This document shows, piece by piece, positions 44,791 through 52,948 of a stretch of 64,000 nt of DNA; the stretch's first letter is position 1; every line of letters begins with the position of its first letter. Location: assembly GCF_002896875.1 (NCBI RefSeq), contig NZ_CP023278.1, forward strand, positions 3,472,001 through 3,536,000, in the 5' to 3' direction. This DNA is from Nostoc sp. CENA543. Its GTDB lineage: Bacteria; Cyanobacteriota; Cyanobacteriia; Cyanobacteriales; Nostocaceae. The notes beneath the pieces are model-generated. The model was not told the origin of the DNA, did no database searches, and saw only the letters and a list, made by a program, of their open reading frames with translations. A program made the translations under genes and the position numbers.

Positions 44791-46563
44791 ATGAGCGATC
44801 GCCCTTTAAAATTAGTCTTAATTGATCATGACCCTATTTTTCGTTTAGGATTACGGGTAGCATTAGAGGCTATACCTAATATCCAAGTAGTTACAGAAGC
44901 TGCCACAGATACAGAAGCCTTGCAAGCTTTAGCCGCAATTGCCCAACAAGACCCGAATTTAGTCAACCTAGTAGTTTTAGAATTGGGTGATAGTCGCTCA
45001 ATAGATACTCAACAGCAAGGTTTACAACTAATTCAGCAACTCAAGGCTTCATATCCCACACTGCCGATTTTACTCCTCAGTTCTGTACAAACAACCGGAA
45101 TCATCACCGCCGCTAAGGCTTTTGGTGCAGATGGTTACTGTCCTAAAGGAGCGGCTGTAGCGGAATTAGTCACAGCGATGACAGAGTTAGTTAGTGGAAA
45201 TTCCTATTGGCGAGAAACAGCAGTCAGCACCGAATTAAGCCCCCCGCTTTCAACTACAGTATCGCGTTTACCTTTAGCGCAATTCCGGCAAAATTTACAT
45301 ACATCGGGAATTGGCTATATTGAGACGACTTTAAAAGCCATCACAGAACAATTACAAACTCCTGGTTTACCAATTCTAGAAAGAGCCATTCTAGCAGGAA
45401 GGAGACGAGAGCTTTTAACGGCTCGTTGGTTACTCAATCAATTATTATTAACACCCCAAGAACAACCGCAACCACAACCTGAAATTATTCCTTCAGTTCC
45501 CCCACCTGCTGTTTTCCCTACGCCTAGCGGCGAAATTGTCATTGCAGATGAAACCACAAGATTAACTCCTCCCCCTTTATTAAGTCCTAGACTATTGCAA
45601 TCTACTCTGTTTGCAGCTTGCATTAATAAATTGCAGTTCTCTTTAAAAAATGTCTCTGATGTTCCTTTAGAAATAGATATTTTTCGAGAAGATAAAAAAC
45701 GGGAATTACTGTATTTAATTCTCCAGAAACTTTCTCAACAGTTAGATGACTTACGGGAAGCCCAAATCACAGACAGGCAATTATTAGAATTAAAGCCCAT
45801 CATTTTAAATGATTTATGGCAAGCTACAGTCACAGATTTCTTCGGTAAATTTTCGAGAATTGAAATTGGCGATCGCTCTGTGGAAGTTGTCAATATATTA
45901 TTACAAAATCCAGCCGCGATTCAAACAGCAATTCTCAACAAAATCCCCCTAGTCGGTGAATTATTATCTTATTTGTTATTGCAAACAGATTTGCAAATAG
46001 ATAATACATCTTATCCTGCTGGTACTTCTGATGCTAATTGCCAAGCTGAGATTATGTTAGAGAATTTGTTAATTCAAGTAGCTAATGCAGTGGTGCAACC
46101 TTTACTGAACTATTTAGCAGATGTTGAACAAATCAAACAAAATTTCTATGACCGTAAGTTAATATCCACAAGAGAAATCGAAAGATTTAGAAATGATTTA
46201 TCGTGGAAATATCGCTTAAATGCTTACGTCAACGAAGCAAGAGAAATCTTTGAAAGCCGCTATGAACTATTTGTATTTGCTCCCCGTGGAATCGCCACAA
46301 TTTCCGTTTATGCTCCCCGCAATGCCGAATTAGCACAGCTAACAGGCATTCCTTTAGTGGTGACACTAATTTTGGAATTTCGAGATGCGATCGCACCGCG
46401 TTTACAATCAGTATTAGCCTTTTTTGGTAGTGGTATTGTCTTTGTTCTCACTCAAATAGTCGGTCGCGGTTTAGGTTTAATTGGTCGTGGTATCATTCAG
46501 GGCATTGGGAGCGTATCATTCTCAGAGAAAAACTTTAAGCGGGATAATCCAAGAAGCAAGTAA
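44791..46563 (+). CDS. DUF3685-type protein with an N-terminal pseudo-receiver domain
   Basis: The 590 residues begin with a receiver-like fold (about 6-125): LKLVLIDHDPIFRLGLRVAL, LLSSVQTTGIITAAKAFGAD and CPKGAAVAEL. The phospho-acceptor position in LVVLELGDSRS is occupied by Glu instead of Asp, so ordinary phosphorylation is unlikely. The large remainder (ending in hydrophobic LVVTLILEFRDAI and IVFVLTQIVGRGLGL helices) looks like the cyanobacterial/plastid DUF3685 family, function unknown. It probably associates with membranes. The gene starts 135 bp from the divergent NACHT gene and ends at an inverted repeat cluster. Confidence 0.75.
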   Translation: MSDRPLKLVLIDHDPIFRLGLRVALEAIPNIQVVTEAATDTEALQALAAIAQQDPNLVNLVVLELGDSRSIDTQQQGLQLIQQLKASYPTLPILLLSSVQTTGIITAAKAFGADGYCPKGAAVAELVTAMTELVSGNSYWRETAVSTELSPPLSTTVSRLPLAQFRQNLHTSGIGYIETTLKAITEQLQTPGLPILERAILAGRRRELLTARWLLNQLLLTPQEQPQPQPEIIPSVPPPAVFPTPSGEIVIADETTRLTPPPLLSPRLLQSTLFAACINKLQFSLKNVSDVPLEIDIFREDKKRELLYLILQKLSQQLDDLREAQITDRQLLELKPIILNDLWQATVTDFFGKFSRIEIGDRSVEVVNILLQNPAAIQTAILNKIPLVGELLSYLLLQTDLQIDNTSYPAGTSDANCQAEIMLENLLIQVANAVVQPLLNYLADVEQIKQNFYDRKLISTREIERFRNDLSWKYRLNAYVNEAREIFESRYELFVFAPRGIATISVYAPRNAELAQLTGIPLVVTLILEFRDAIAPRLQSVLAFFGSGIVFVLTQIVGRGLGLIGRGIIQGIGSVSFSEKNFKRDNPRSK

Positions 46564-46564
46564 T

Positions 46565-46735
46565 AACAATTCGCAATGGACTAACGTCCCGCTACGCTAA
46601 CGCAGTTCGCAATTCGCAGTTCGCAACGATGCTCCCGCCCCGCTTCGCTAACGCAATTCGCAATTCACAATGGACTAACGTCCCGCTTCTCTACGAGACG
46701 CTACCGCGAACGCATACGCAATGGACTTCTCTCCG
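46565..46735. repeat. Palindromic repeat cluster after the DUF3685 gene
   Basis: Units such as CAATTCGCAATGGACTAACG, CGCTTCTCTACGAGACGCTA and CGATGCTCCCG recur several times here. They correspond to the reverse complement of the cluster at 41508-41635. The cluster begins 2 bp past the DUF3685 stop and ends against the remnant of an Uma2-type gene. Confidence 0.85.
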
Positions 46736-46753
46736 AGACAAACACCTCAACCC

Positions 46754-46878
46754 CCAAGCTAGGATAGCTCTGAGTAAGCTGGGAATGAGATGCTGTAGTT
46801 GATTATCCACGGGTTCGTCATCGGAATCTGGTAGATCCTCAGCAGCAGGTAAGCAGGTAATGGGTTGTAATTTAGCAT
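46754..46878 (-). pseudogene. Remnant of an Uma2 (DUF820)-type endonuclease-family gene
   Basis: On the minus strand one frame encodes LPAAEDLPDSDDEPVDNQLQ followed by HLIPSLLRAILAW. This resembles the conserved N-terminal stretch of one cyanobacterial Uma2 subgroup (LPxSDDTPVDNxLQxxIPxLL). The natural ATG (46876-46878) is in another frame, so there is a frameshift near the start. The rest of the gene is gone, replaced by the repeat cluster immediately to the left. The identification is from memory of the family and from about 35 residues only. Confidence 0.55.
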
Positions 46879-46990
46879 GACAAGAGCGATCGCCAACTCA
46901 TAATATTCATAATATCGATCCACCATTCGCGTTTTCTTGCGATAATTCCCAAGGGAGACGCGCTCCCAGTGGTTTGTCAAAGGGGGACTG

Positions 46991-48625
46991 ATGACATTTA
47001 AACGGTTATTTTTATTCTTTATACTGACACCCATCGCAGCGATAATTGCGGCTTCATCTTTACTGGGTACTTTACAAGAACCGCAATTCCAGAGCCGCTT
47101 GGAACTCTATCAGACTAATATTGTTCTCCAAGCTCAAGCTTGGCAACCAGGCGATAGTCAAGATGATAGCTCTGAGGCAATTCGAGACGCAATCCTTGGG
47201 GAACAACCCCTAGAAAGTGCGACAGAGAAATATCAACAAACACGTCAGTCTGTGCAGACTAACCTAGCCAAAGTGCAGCAGCAACTTGCACAACTGCAAT
47301 CTTCCAATCAAGTTTCCACACCACCCAAACCACTACCAGAAACCCCACCCACCGCAAATATTTCTATTTCACAGAAGCAACAGCAGTTGGAACAGTCCCA
47401 ACAAAAAATGCAAAAATTCCTTGATGAATTAGACTTGCAGTTGGGAATTTTACAAGCTAAACAAGGAAAGACTGACACAGCAATCAAAATCTGGAGTGAA
47501 TTAAAACAGTCAACAGTCAACAGTCAACAGTCAACAGGAGCCAGTGCGTTGGGCGGCTCTGCCGACTTAAAGCAACTGGCGTTCAATAGTCAAGAAACTG
47601 CGGCTGTCTTAAGTGGACTATGGAGTGATCCCCCGCGTCTGTTACCCGATGCTCAACAAGTAATTCAAAGTAATTTATCGGGTTGGTTTCGTTCTACTGC
47701 TTTGATTCAGTTATACCAACTCCAACAACGAGAAACTGCGTTATCTGAAGTGCAAACTGCACAACAAGCAACTGCGGCTCAAGCGGTATTTAAGTTAGCA
47801 GTGATTGGTACTGTCCCTGCACTTGCAGCTTTGTTGGGAGTGATTCTGCTGATTTTCTTAATTGCTCAACGCTTACTTAAGGGAAAAGAGTCAATACTAG
47901 CGCAAAACGAAGATTTAGCTTGGGCGACACCTTGGGATGGGGAGATTATTTTACAGGTGTTTGTCGTCGGTTTTTTCTTCATGGGACAGTTGTTTGTTCC
48001 CTTTTTACTGATGCTACTCCCAATTCCCCGTCCTATCGTAGATATCCGTCTGCAAGCTGCTTCCGTGTTAGTTAGTTACCTTTTGGTAGCGGGGGGTGCG
48101 TTATTAGTAATGTACTTCTCCCTGAAACAGTTTTTTCCATTGCCAAGACTGTGGTTTAAATTGCAACTACGGGATAACTGGTTTTTGTGGGGATTTGGCG
48201 GATATTGTGCGGCTTTACCAATAGTGATTGTCGTTTCCTTGATTAATCAACAACTATGGCAAGGACAAGGTGGTAGTAACCCACTGTTACAACTAGCACT
48301 AGAAAGCCAAGACTTTGTCGCACTGGGGATATTTTACGTTACAGCCGCGATCGCAGCTCCCCTATTTGAAGAAGTGCTATTTCGTGGTTTTCTCTTACCC
48401 TCTTTAACAAAATACTTACCAGTCTGGGGATCAATTCTCGCCAGTGGTTTATTATTTGCGATCGCTCACCTAAGTTTATCAGAAGTGCTACCATTGACAG
48501 CTTTAGGCATCGTCTTAGGAGTAGTGTACACGCGATCGCGCAACCTGCTTGCACCCATGCTGCTACACAGCCTGTGGAATAGCGGTACACTTATTAGTTT
48601 GTTTCTCTTAGGTAGCGGGAATTAA
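46991..48625 (+). CDS. CPBP (CAAX/Abi) family intramembrane glutamic protease
   Basis: The 544 residues start with a membrane segment (LFLFFILTPIAAIIAASSLL) and an extramembrane coiled-coil domain (about 70-270). About seven further segments then include the catalytic motifs FEEVLFRGFLLP (EExxxR, about 458) and FAIAHLSLSEV (His, about 490), followed by LWNSGTLISL. Long N-terminal extensions like this are usual in cyanobacteria. Substrates are unknown. A segment near residues 176-201 (TVNSQQSTGASALGGSADLK) is read from a repeat element that also occurs at 8354-8420. A ribosome site is not obvious; the ATG at 46991 is the first that gives the membrane segment. Confidence 0.87.
   Translation: MTFKRLFLFFILTPIAAIIAASSLLGTLQEPQFQSRLELYQTNIVLQAQAWQPGDSQDDSSEAIRDAILGEQPLESATEKYQQTRQSVQTNLAKVQQQLAQLQSSNQVSTPPKPLPETPPTANISISQKQQQLEQSQQKMQKFLDELDLQLGILQAKQGKTDTAIKIWSELKQSTVNSQQSTGASALGGSADLKQLAFNSQETAAVLSGLWSDPPRLLPDAQQVIQSNLSGWFRSTALIQLYQLQQRETALSEVQTAQQATAAQAVFKLAVIGTVPALAALLGVILLIFLIAQRLLKGKESILAQNEDLAWATPWDGEIILQVFVVGFFFMGQLFVPFLLMLLPIPRPIVDIRLQAASVLVSYLLVAGGALLVMYFSLKQFFPLPRLWFKLQLRDNWFLWGFGGYCAALPIVIVVSLINQQLWQGQGGSNPLLQLALESQDFVALGIFYVTAAIAAPLFEEVLFRGFLLPSLTKYLPVWGSILASGLLFAIAHLSLSEVLPLTALGIVLGVVYTRSRNLLAPMLLHSLWNSGTLISLFLLGSGN
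47531..47593 (-). repeat. Repeat element read in frame within the CPBP protease gene
   Basis: The element runs from TCAACAGGAGCCAGTGCGTT to GCGTTCAATAGTCAA and is preceded by AGTCAAC heptamers (from about 47508). Its reverse complement matches 8354-8420 almost throughout. It adds about 25 residues between two helices without shifting the frame. Confidence 0.75.
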
Positions 48626-49440
48626 TGGTGGAGGGCAGGGGGGCAGGGTGCAGGGAGACAAGGAAGACAAGGGAGATTATCTAAATTCCCAGTCCCCAGC
48701 CCCCTGTCCCCTGTCCCCAATCTATTGCCAATTCTATAACTGGCATAGCATTTATAAATATATAACTATTAATATTGTTAAATAGATGACAAAACTTCTA
48801 AGCAAAATTTTATTATCATCTGAGTAAGCAAATTCTTTGCTACTGTGTTGATTGCCATCCTCTAGCACTCCAAGCCGGAATAATTAATTAATGAGTTCCG
48901 GTGTGATGATTGGTCACAAACACAAGTAAATTCACATAAATTCAACTGCCAATATTCTTTTCTACTTTAGGTGGCTTAAGAGTATTTGAGTAGAAGAACT
49001 ACTAACCTGTTTAATTGACACAGGTAATTTCTATTAAAGATATCTTGAAGATTGTGACCATCTCCCATAAAAATCCGGAGATAACACTGATGTAAGAGTA
49101 AAAAGTGGTATGTTAGAGCCACTTGAGCAGATAATTTGGAATTAATTCTTGTGAAAGAGGAAAATTCTTAAAAAATCTGTAATAATACACACCTAGTACA
49201 AAAATCTCAAGTAAAAAGCACTCATGCAAAAGGCAAAAGAAAGCTGATTTTTTTGAATTCTTGCTATTTTGAATTGTTGCTGCATTTACGTCCTGTTGTA
49301 CTAGTTGATTGTGTAAACGTGGTTAGTATCATGCTCCTGAATTATTTGTGAGCGCGGCAAACTCTAAAAAGTTTTGCAACTGTTGCCAATCAGATATGAC
49401 TAATTAGCCATAAAGAAACAAAATAATTCTAGGCACAATC

Positions 49441-49458
49441 AGATGAAATATTTCATCT
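49441..49458. promoter_or_regulatory. Perfect 18-bp palindrome upstream of the TM2 gene
   Basis: AGATGAAATATTTCATCT equals its own reverse complement. It lies 148 bp before the TM2 start. A dimeric repressor or activator site is a reasonable guess; no known consensus was matched. Confidence 0.45.
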
Positions 49459-49504
49459 AAATTTTAGTAGCTTATCTTGCCATGCTTATTAGCCAATAGC
49501 ACCA

Positions 49505-49526
49505 CCCACATGAATACTCATGTGGG
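49505..49526 (+). promoter_or_regulatory. Leader hairpin of the TM2 gene
   Basis: CCCACATGA pairs with TCATGTGGG around the loop ATAC. It lies 80 bp before the ATG and lacks a T-run, so a role in leader-RNA stability or as a protein site is more likely than termination. Confidence 0.4.
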
Positions 49527-49605
49527 AAAGCTGATCATAATCAATTCAGCAAAAATATATTTATTCAAACTTCAGCCAATAATAATTTCAAGGAGCATAA
49601 ACCCT

Positions 49606-49884
49606 ATGGCAAATCTTCATCCTACTGAACAAACTAACAAACAATTATTAGCTAGCTATTGCGGTATTATTTTTGGCGGTTTCGGAGTGCATAAATTCAT
49701 TTTAGGTTATGCTCCCGAAGGTTTTATTATGTTAGTTATTTCCTTGGTGGGTGGTACTTTTTCTTACGGCATGACTTTATTGATTATGCAAATAATTGGG
49801 TTAATTGAAGGGATGATTTACTTAAACAAAACCCCTGAACAGTTTGTGAAAACTTACATAATTAATAAGCAGGGTTGGTTTTAG
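49606..49884 (+). CDS. TM2-domain membrane protein
   Basis: A 92-residue protein from the ATG at 49606, preceded by AAGGAG at spacing 10. The TM2 domain is clear: two membrane segments joined by a short turn, the first with a Gly-rich face (YCGIIFGGFGVHKFILGYAP) and the second MLVISLVGGTFSYGMTLLIM. It ends with IEGMIYLNKTPEQFVKTYI. Family members are small inner-membrane proteins of unknown function. The upstream frame is open to 49477 but has no TM2 features and contains the hairpin. Confidence 0.8.
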   Translation: MANLHPTEQTNKQLLASYCGIIFGGFGVHKFILGYAPEGFIMLVISLVGGTFSYGMTLLIMQIIGLIEGMIYLNKTPEQFVKTYIINKQGWF

Positions 49885-49892
49885 GAAAACTG

Positions 49893-50035
49893 GGGATTGG
49901 GGATTGGGAACAAGGAGAGAAGTCTGAACGGAGGAAACCTCCGCTCAGAACTTCGGAGAGACAAGGTAGAATTTATTTCTCAACTCATTACTCACTACTC
50001 AGCACTCATAACTACTTCAGGAAACAAGTTATCTT
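49893..50035. repeat. Mixed simple repeats between TM2 and small membrane protein genes
   Basis: GGGGATT units (49893-49908), a CGGAGG...CCTCCG inverted pair and ACTCATTACTC-type heptamers (49982-50010) fill the spacer. TCAGGAAACA near 50017 also follows the heptamer tract at 41460, so the two tracts share a composite unit. Confidence 0.7.
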
Positions 50036-50061
50036 GATGTTTGCGATTATGGATGGGCAGT

Positions 50062-50277
50062 ATGTTGAATTACAAAAGTAAGTATTTAACTTGGATACTA
50101 TGTTTAATAGTGGGCATGAGCTACGTTAGTGCTATGTCTAATGTTGATATCCACTATTTCTGGAAGGGTTTGATTATTTTCCTCCCAATTCAGCTTGTAG
50201 CTTTAATTTACGCAACTGCTAAGATTTGGAGGGTTGGTGGGAGGAATAGAGGGGAAAACTCGGTCACTACCGACTAA
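50062..50277 (+). CDS. Small two-pass membrane protein, unknown function
   Basis: A 71-residue frame beginning MLNYKSKYLTWILCLIVGMS has two good membrane segments (about 9-24 and 34-54, the second LIIFLPIQLVALIYATAKIW) and a basic tail. An ATG at 50053 is an alternative start. No family is recognised. The last residues and stop run into the diverged copy C of the 100-bp repeat, so the C-terminus may be altered. It follows the TM2 gene in the same direction and could belong to the same membrane-protein cluster. Confidence 0.45.
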   Translation: MLNYKSKYLTWILCLIVGMSYVSAMSNVDIHYFWKGLIIFLPIQLVALIYATAKIWRVGGRNRGENSVTTD

Positions 50278-50346
50278 TGTATGGGCGGATTTAACCACAA
50301 TATTTGTCTGAGAGCGTGAATATCTTACAGAAACCGCCTCTACTGA
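50270..50346 (-). repeat. Diverged third copy (C) of the 100-bp MITE-like repeat
   Basis: CTAATGTATGGGCGGATTTAACC...TTTGTCTGAGAGCGTGAATAT...CCGCCTCTACTGACT follows copy B (13022-13121) in the same written orientation, with many substitutions. This shows the element is an older family with a recent duplication giving copies A and B. Confidence 0.7.
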
Positions 50347-50458
50347 CTAAAATTTAATGTCTTGGCTATTGAGTCAAAGTTACAGATTTCGCTACCCTCA
50401 AATTAGAGATGCTTTTATATAAACCTCAGAATTCCCATAGCGAATCTCAACACTTGCC

Positions 50459-52948
50459 ATGCAACTTGTCCCGAAAACTCAGCTTAACCCAGAAAAACCC
50501 CCAACCAGAGAAAAAATTCTGTTAGATGTTGGGGGTATGAAGTGTGCTGGTTGTGTGAGTGCAGTAGAAAGACAACTCACTCAATATCCAGGAGTCATGA
50601 GTGCTTGTGTGAATCTGGCTACAGAGGTAGCTGTTGTAGAGTCGGAAACTGGTGCTGTAGATCCAGAAAAACTGGCCGAGAAACTGACTGCAAGCGGATT
50701 CCCTACTCAACCCCGCAACACTAGCGACAAAGTAGCAGGCAAATCCACATTCCAAGATTCCACAGAACGACACCACAAACAAATGCGTTCGGCTTGGCGG
50801 CAGTTAGCGATCGCGGCGGTGTTATTGTTGTTTTCAGGTATCGGACATTTGGGTAACTTCGGTAGCCCCATATTAATCGCACTAAATAACATTTGGTGGC
50901 ATTTTGGTTTAGCTACCCTAGCATTATTAATTCCTGGTCGCCCGATTTTAATCGATGGTTGGTTGGGTTGGCGACGCAATGCACCCAACATGAATACTTT
51001 AGTAGGATTGGGAACTCTCACAGCCTATACAGCGAGCGTAGTGGCTTTGTTTTTTCCCCAATTAGGTTGGGAGTGCTTTTTTGATGAACCAGTGATGATG
51101 CTGGGCTTTATCCTCTTGGGAAGAACCTTAGAACAGCAAGCTAGAGGTAAAGCCGCCGCCGCCTTTAGACAACTACTAGCACTCCAACCCCAAACAGCCA
51201 GATTGATTCCCAACCCAGATCCAGAAAATCTCAGTCTGGGAACAAACACCGTCGAAATTCCCGCCGAACAAGTCAAAGTTGGGGAATGGATACAAGTTTT
51301 ACCAGGAGATAAAATCCCCGTCGATGGGGAAATCCGTTTTGGACAGACAACCATAGATGAGGCGATGCTGACTGGGGAATCTGTGCCGGTGATTAAACAA
51401 GCAGGAGATACAGTCACCGCAGGCACAATTAACCAATCAGGCGCGATCGCTATCCAAGCCACCCGTACTGGTGCTGACACTACTTTAGCCCACATCGTCG
51501 CCCTAGTAGAAGCAGCCCAAACCCGCAAAGCCCCAGTCCAGAAATTAGCCGACACCGTAGCAGGCTACTTTACCTACGGCGTATTAACCGCCTCAGCCTT
51601 GACTTTTGTGTTTTGGTATTGCTTCGGCACTCATATTTGGCCTGATGTCACCATCAACAGTGGCATAGAAATTATGAGTCACGCCACCCACACCACCCAC
51701 CATTCTCCACTCCCCACCCCCTATTCTCCACTGCTGATTAGTTTAAAACTGGCGATCGCCGTTATGGTTGTCGCCTGTCCCTGTGCTTTAGGACTCGCCA
51801 CACCCACAGCCATCTTAGTTGGTACAGGCATAGGTGCAGAAAAAGGTTTATTAATCAAAGGTGGCGACGTTTTAGAAAAAGTCCACAAACTCAACACCGT
51901 AGTCTTTGATAAAACCGGTACACTCACCACAGGTAATCCCCAAGTTACCGATTGTATTGTCTTGGGGAATTGGGAAATAAGGCAGGGGGGCAGGGAGCAG
52001 GGAGCAAGGGAGAGAAATATGTCCCTATCTCTCCCTGCTCCCTGCCCCAACTCCTCTTCTATGCCCCATGCCCTCATACAATTAGCAGCCGCCGTAGAAA
52101 GTGGCACTTACCATCCCTTAGCTAAAGCTATTCAGCAGGAAGCACAGCGTTTAAATTTAGAGATTCCAGAGGCTAAAGATTTCCACACTGAGCCAGGCTT
52201 GGGTGTATCGGCACTGGTAAATAATGAAACTGTCCTGTTGGGGAACTGGGAATGGTTGAGTTGGCATGGAGTTGTCATTGATGAGGCCGCACAACAGACA
52301 GCTAATCAGTTAGCAACAGAGGGTAAAACCGTTGTGGGTGTGGCTGTGGCGGGGAGTTTGGCAGGCGTGATTGGTGTGCAAGATACCCTCAGAGATGATG
52401 CTCATAGCACCGTTAAACAATTGCGTCAAATGGGTTTGCGGGTGATGCTTTTGAGTGGCGATCGCCCAGAAGCCGCCAGTGCGATCGCCCAAAAATTAGG
52501 TATAGAACAAAATGATGCGATCGCTGGTGTTCCCCCTAGTAAGAAAGCTGCCGTTATTCAAGAACTCCAAAACCAATCTCAACATCCCATTGCCATGATT
52601 GGTGATGGTATTAATGATGCACCTGCATTATCCCAAGCCGATGTCGGCATTGCTTTACATTCCGGTACAGATGTCGCAATGGAAACTGCTCAAATTGTCC
52701 TGATGAGCGATCGCTTAAGTGATGTGGTACAAGCAATTTCCCTCAGCCGTGCCACTTTCAACAAGATTCGCCAGAATTTATTTTGGGCATTTGCTTACAA
52801 TACCATCGGTATTCCTTTGGCAGCCGGCGTATTATTACCACACTGGGGTTTTGTTCTTAGTCCTTCTGGTGCTGCGGCTCTTATGGCTTTTAGTTCCGTC
52901 AGCGTAGTCACTAATTCCGTATTATTACGACGTTTTACCCATTATTAG
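50459..52948 (+). CDS. Copper-type P1B ATPase (CopA/CtaA/PacS family)
   Basis: The 829 residues begin with a heavy-metal domain (GGMKCAGCVSAVERQL; CxxC at 30-33). The membrane and catalytic parts hold TGES (actuator, about 305), the ion-binding CPC in VVACPCALGLATP (about 438), DKTGTLT (phosphorylated Asp, about 484), an HP motif in GTYHPLAKAI and GDGINDAPALSQADVGIAL. CPC with a CxxC domain points to monovalent copper. In cyanobacteria such pumps feed copper to plastocyanin and cytochrome oxidase; which subtype this is cannot be told. Two low-complexity stretches, one beside TM6 and one after the DKTGT motif, look like in-frame repeat insertions. A CopY- or CueR-like gene is not adjacent. Confidence 0.93.
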   Translation: MQLVPKTQLNPEKPPTREKILLDVGGMKCAGCVSAVERQLTQYPGVMSACVNLATEVAVVESETGAVDPEKLAEKLTASGFPTQPRNTSDKVAGKSTFQDSTERHHKQMRSAWRQLAIAAVLLLFSGIGHLGNFGSPILIALNNIWWHFGLATLALLIPGRPILIDGWLGWRRNAPNMNTLVGLGTLTAYTASVVALFFPQLGWECFFDEPVMMLGFILLGRTLEQQARGKAAAAFRQLLALQPQTARLIPNPDPENLSLGTNTVEIPAEQVKVGEWIQVLPGDKIPVDGEIRFGQTTIDEAMLTGESVPVIKQAGDTVTAGTINQSGAIAIQATRTGADTTLAHIVALVEAAQTRKAPVQKLADTVAGYFTYGVLTASALTFVFWYCFGTHIWPDVTINSGIEIMSHATHTTHHSPLPTPYSPLLISLKLAIAVMVVACPCALGLATPTAILVGTGIGAEKGLLIKGGDVLEKVHKLNTVVFDKTGTLTTGNPQVTDCIVLGNWEIRQGGREQGARERNMSLSLPAPCPNSSSMPHALIQLAAAVESGTYHPLAKAIQQEAQRLNLEIPEAKDFHTEPGLGVSALVNNETVLLGNWEWLSWHGVVIDEAAQQTANQLATEGKTVVGVAVAGSLAGVIGVQDTLRDDAHSTVKQLRQMGLRVMLLSGDRPEAASAIAQKLGIEQNDAIAGVPPSKKAAVIQELQNQSQHPIAMIGDGINDAPALSQADVGIALHSGTDVAMETAQIVLMSDRLSDVVQAISLSRATFNKIRQNLFWAFAYNTIGIPLAAGVLLPHWGFVLSPSGAAALMAFSSVSVVTNSVLLRRFTHY
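51975..52075 (+). repeat. In-frame repeat insertion in the P-type ATPase gene
   Basis: GGCAGGGGGGCAGGGAGCAG followed by its rough complement (CTCCCTGCTCCCTGCCCC) is inserted about 20 codons after the DKTGTLT motif. It encodes RQGGREQGARERN and SLSLPAPCPNSSSM, out of keeping with the conserved domain, yet the frame continues. The DNA could form a long hairpin. Confidence 0.8.

Larger units (their letters stand above)
48626..49605. other. 980-bp hairpin-rich non-coding region upstream of the TM2 gene
   Basis: No coding frame is convincing. The first 95 bp are GGGGCAGG- and CCCCTGT-type simple repeats. Beyond them lie several dyads: CCGGAA...TTCCGG at 48875-48901, ACCTGT...ACAGGT at 49005-49025, a perfect 18-bp palindrome at 49441-49458, and a 9-bp stem with 4-nt loop at 49505-49526. 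The stretch could encode a structured small RNA, carry a long regulated leader, or hold a decayed gene; sequence alone does not decide. Confidence 0.45.

Noticed and set aside
46759-47034. A 91-codon minus-strand frame before the CPBP gene
   Set aside because: It overlaps the CPBP start and is the shifted frame of the Uma2 remnant; the recognisable residues are in the neighbouring frame.
49074-49100. TCCGGA as a heterocyst-specific (DIF-type) promoter
   Set aside because: The hexamer is present, but no TAnnnT box lies at the required distance and the longer consensus is not met.
49875-50081. A 68-codon frame overlapping the TM2 gene end and the small membrane protein start
   Set aside because: It is composed of GGGGATT and ACTCATT repeats; the alternative frame with two membrane segments is more credible.
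51025-51555. A long (176-codon) antisense frame within the P-type ATPase gene
   Set aside because: It is opposite a strongly conserved catalytic region; open antisense frames are common there.
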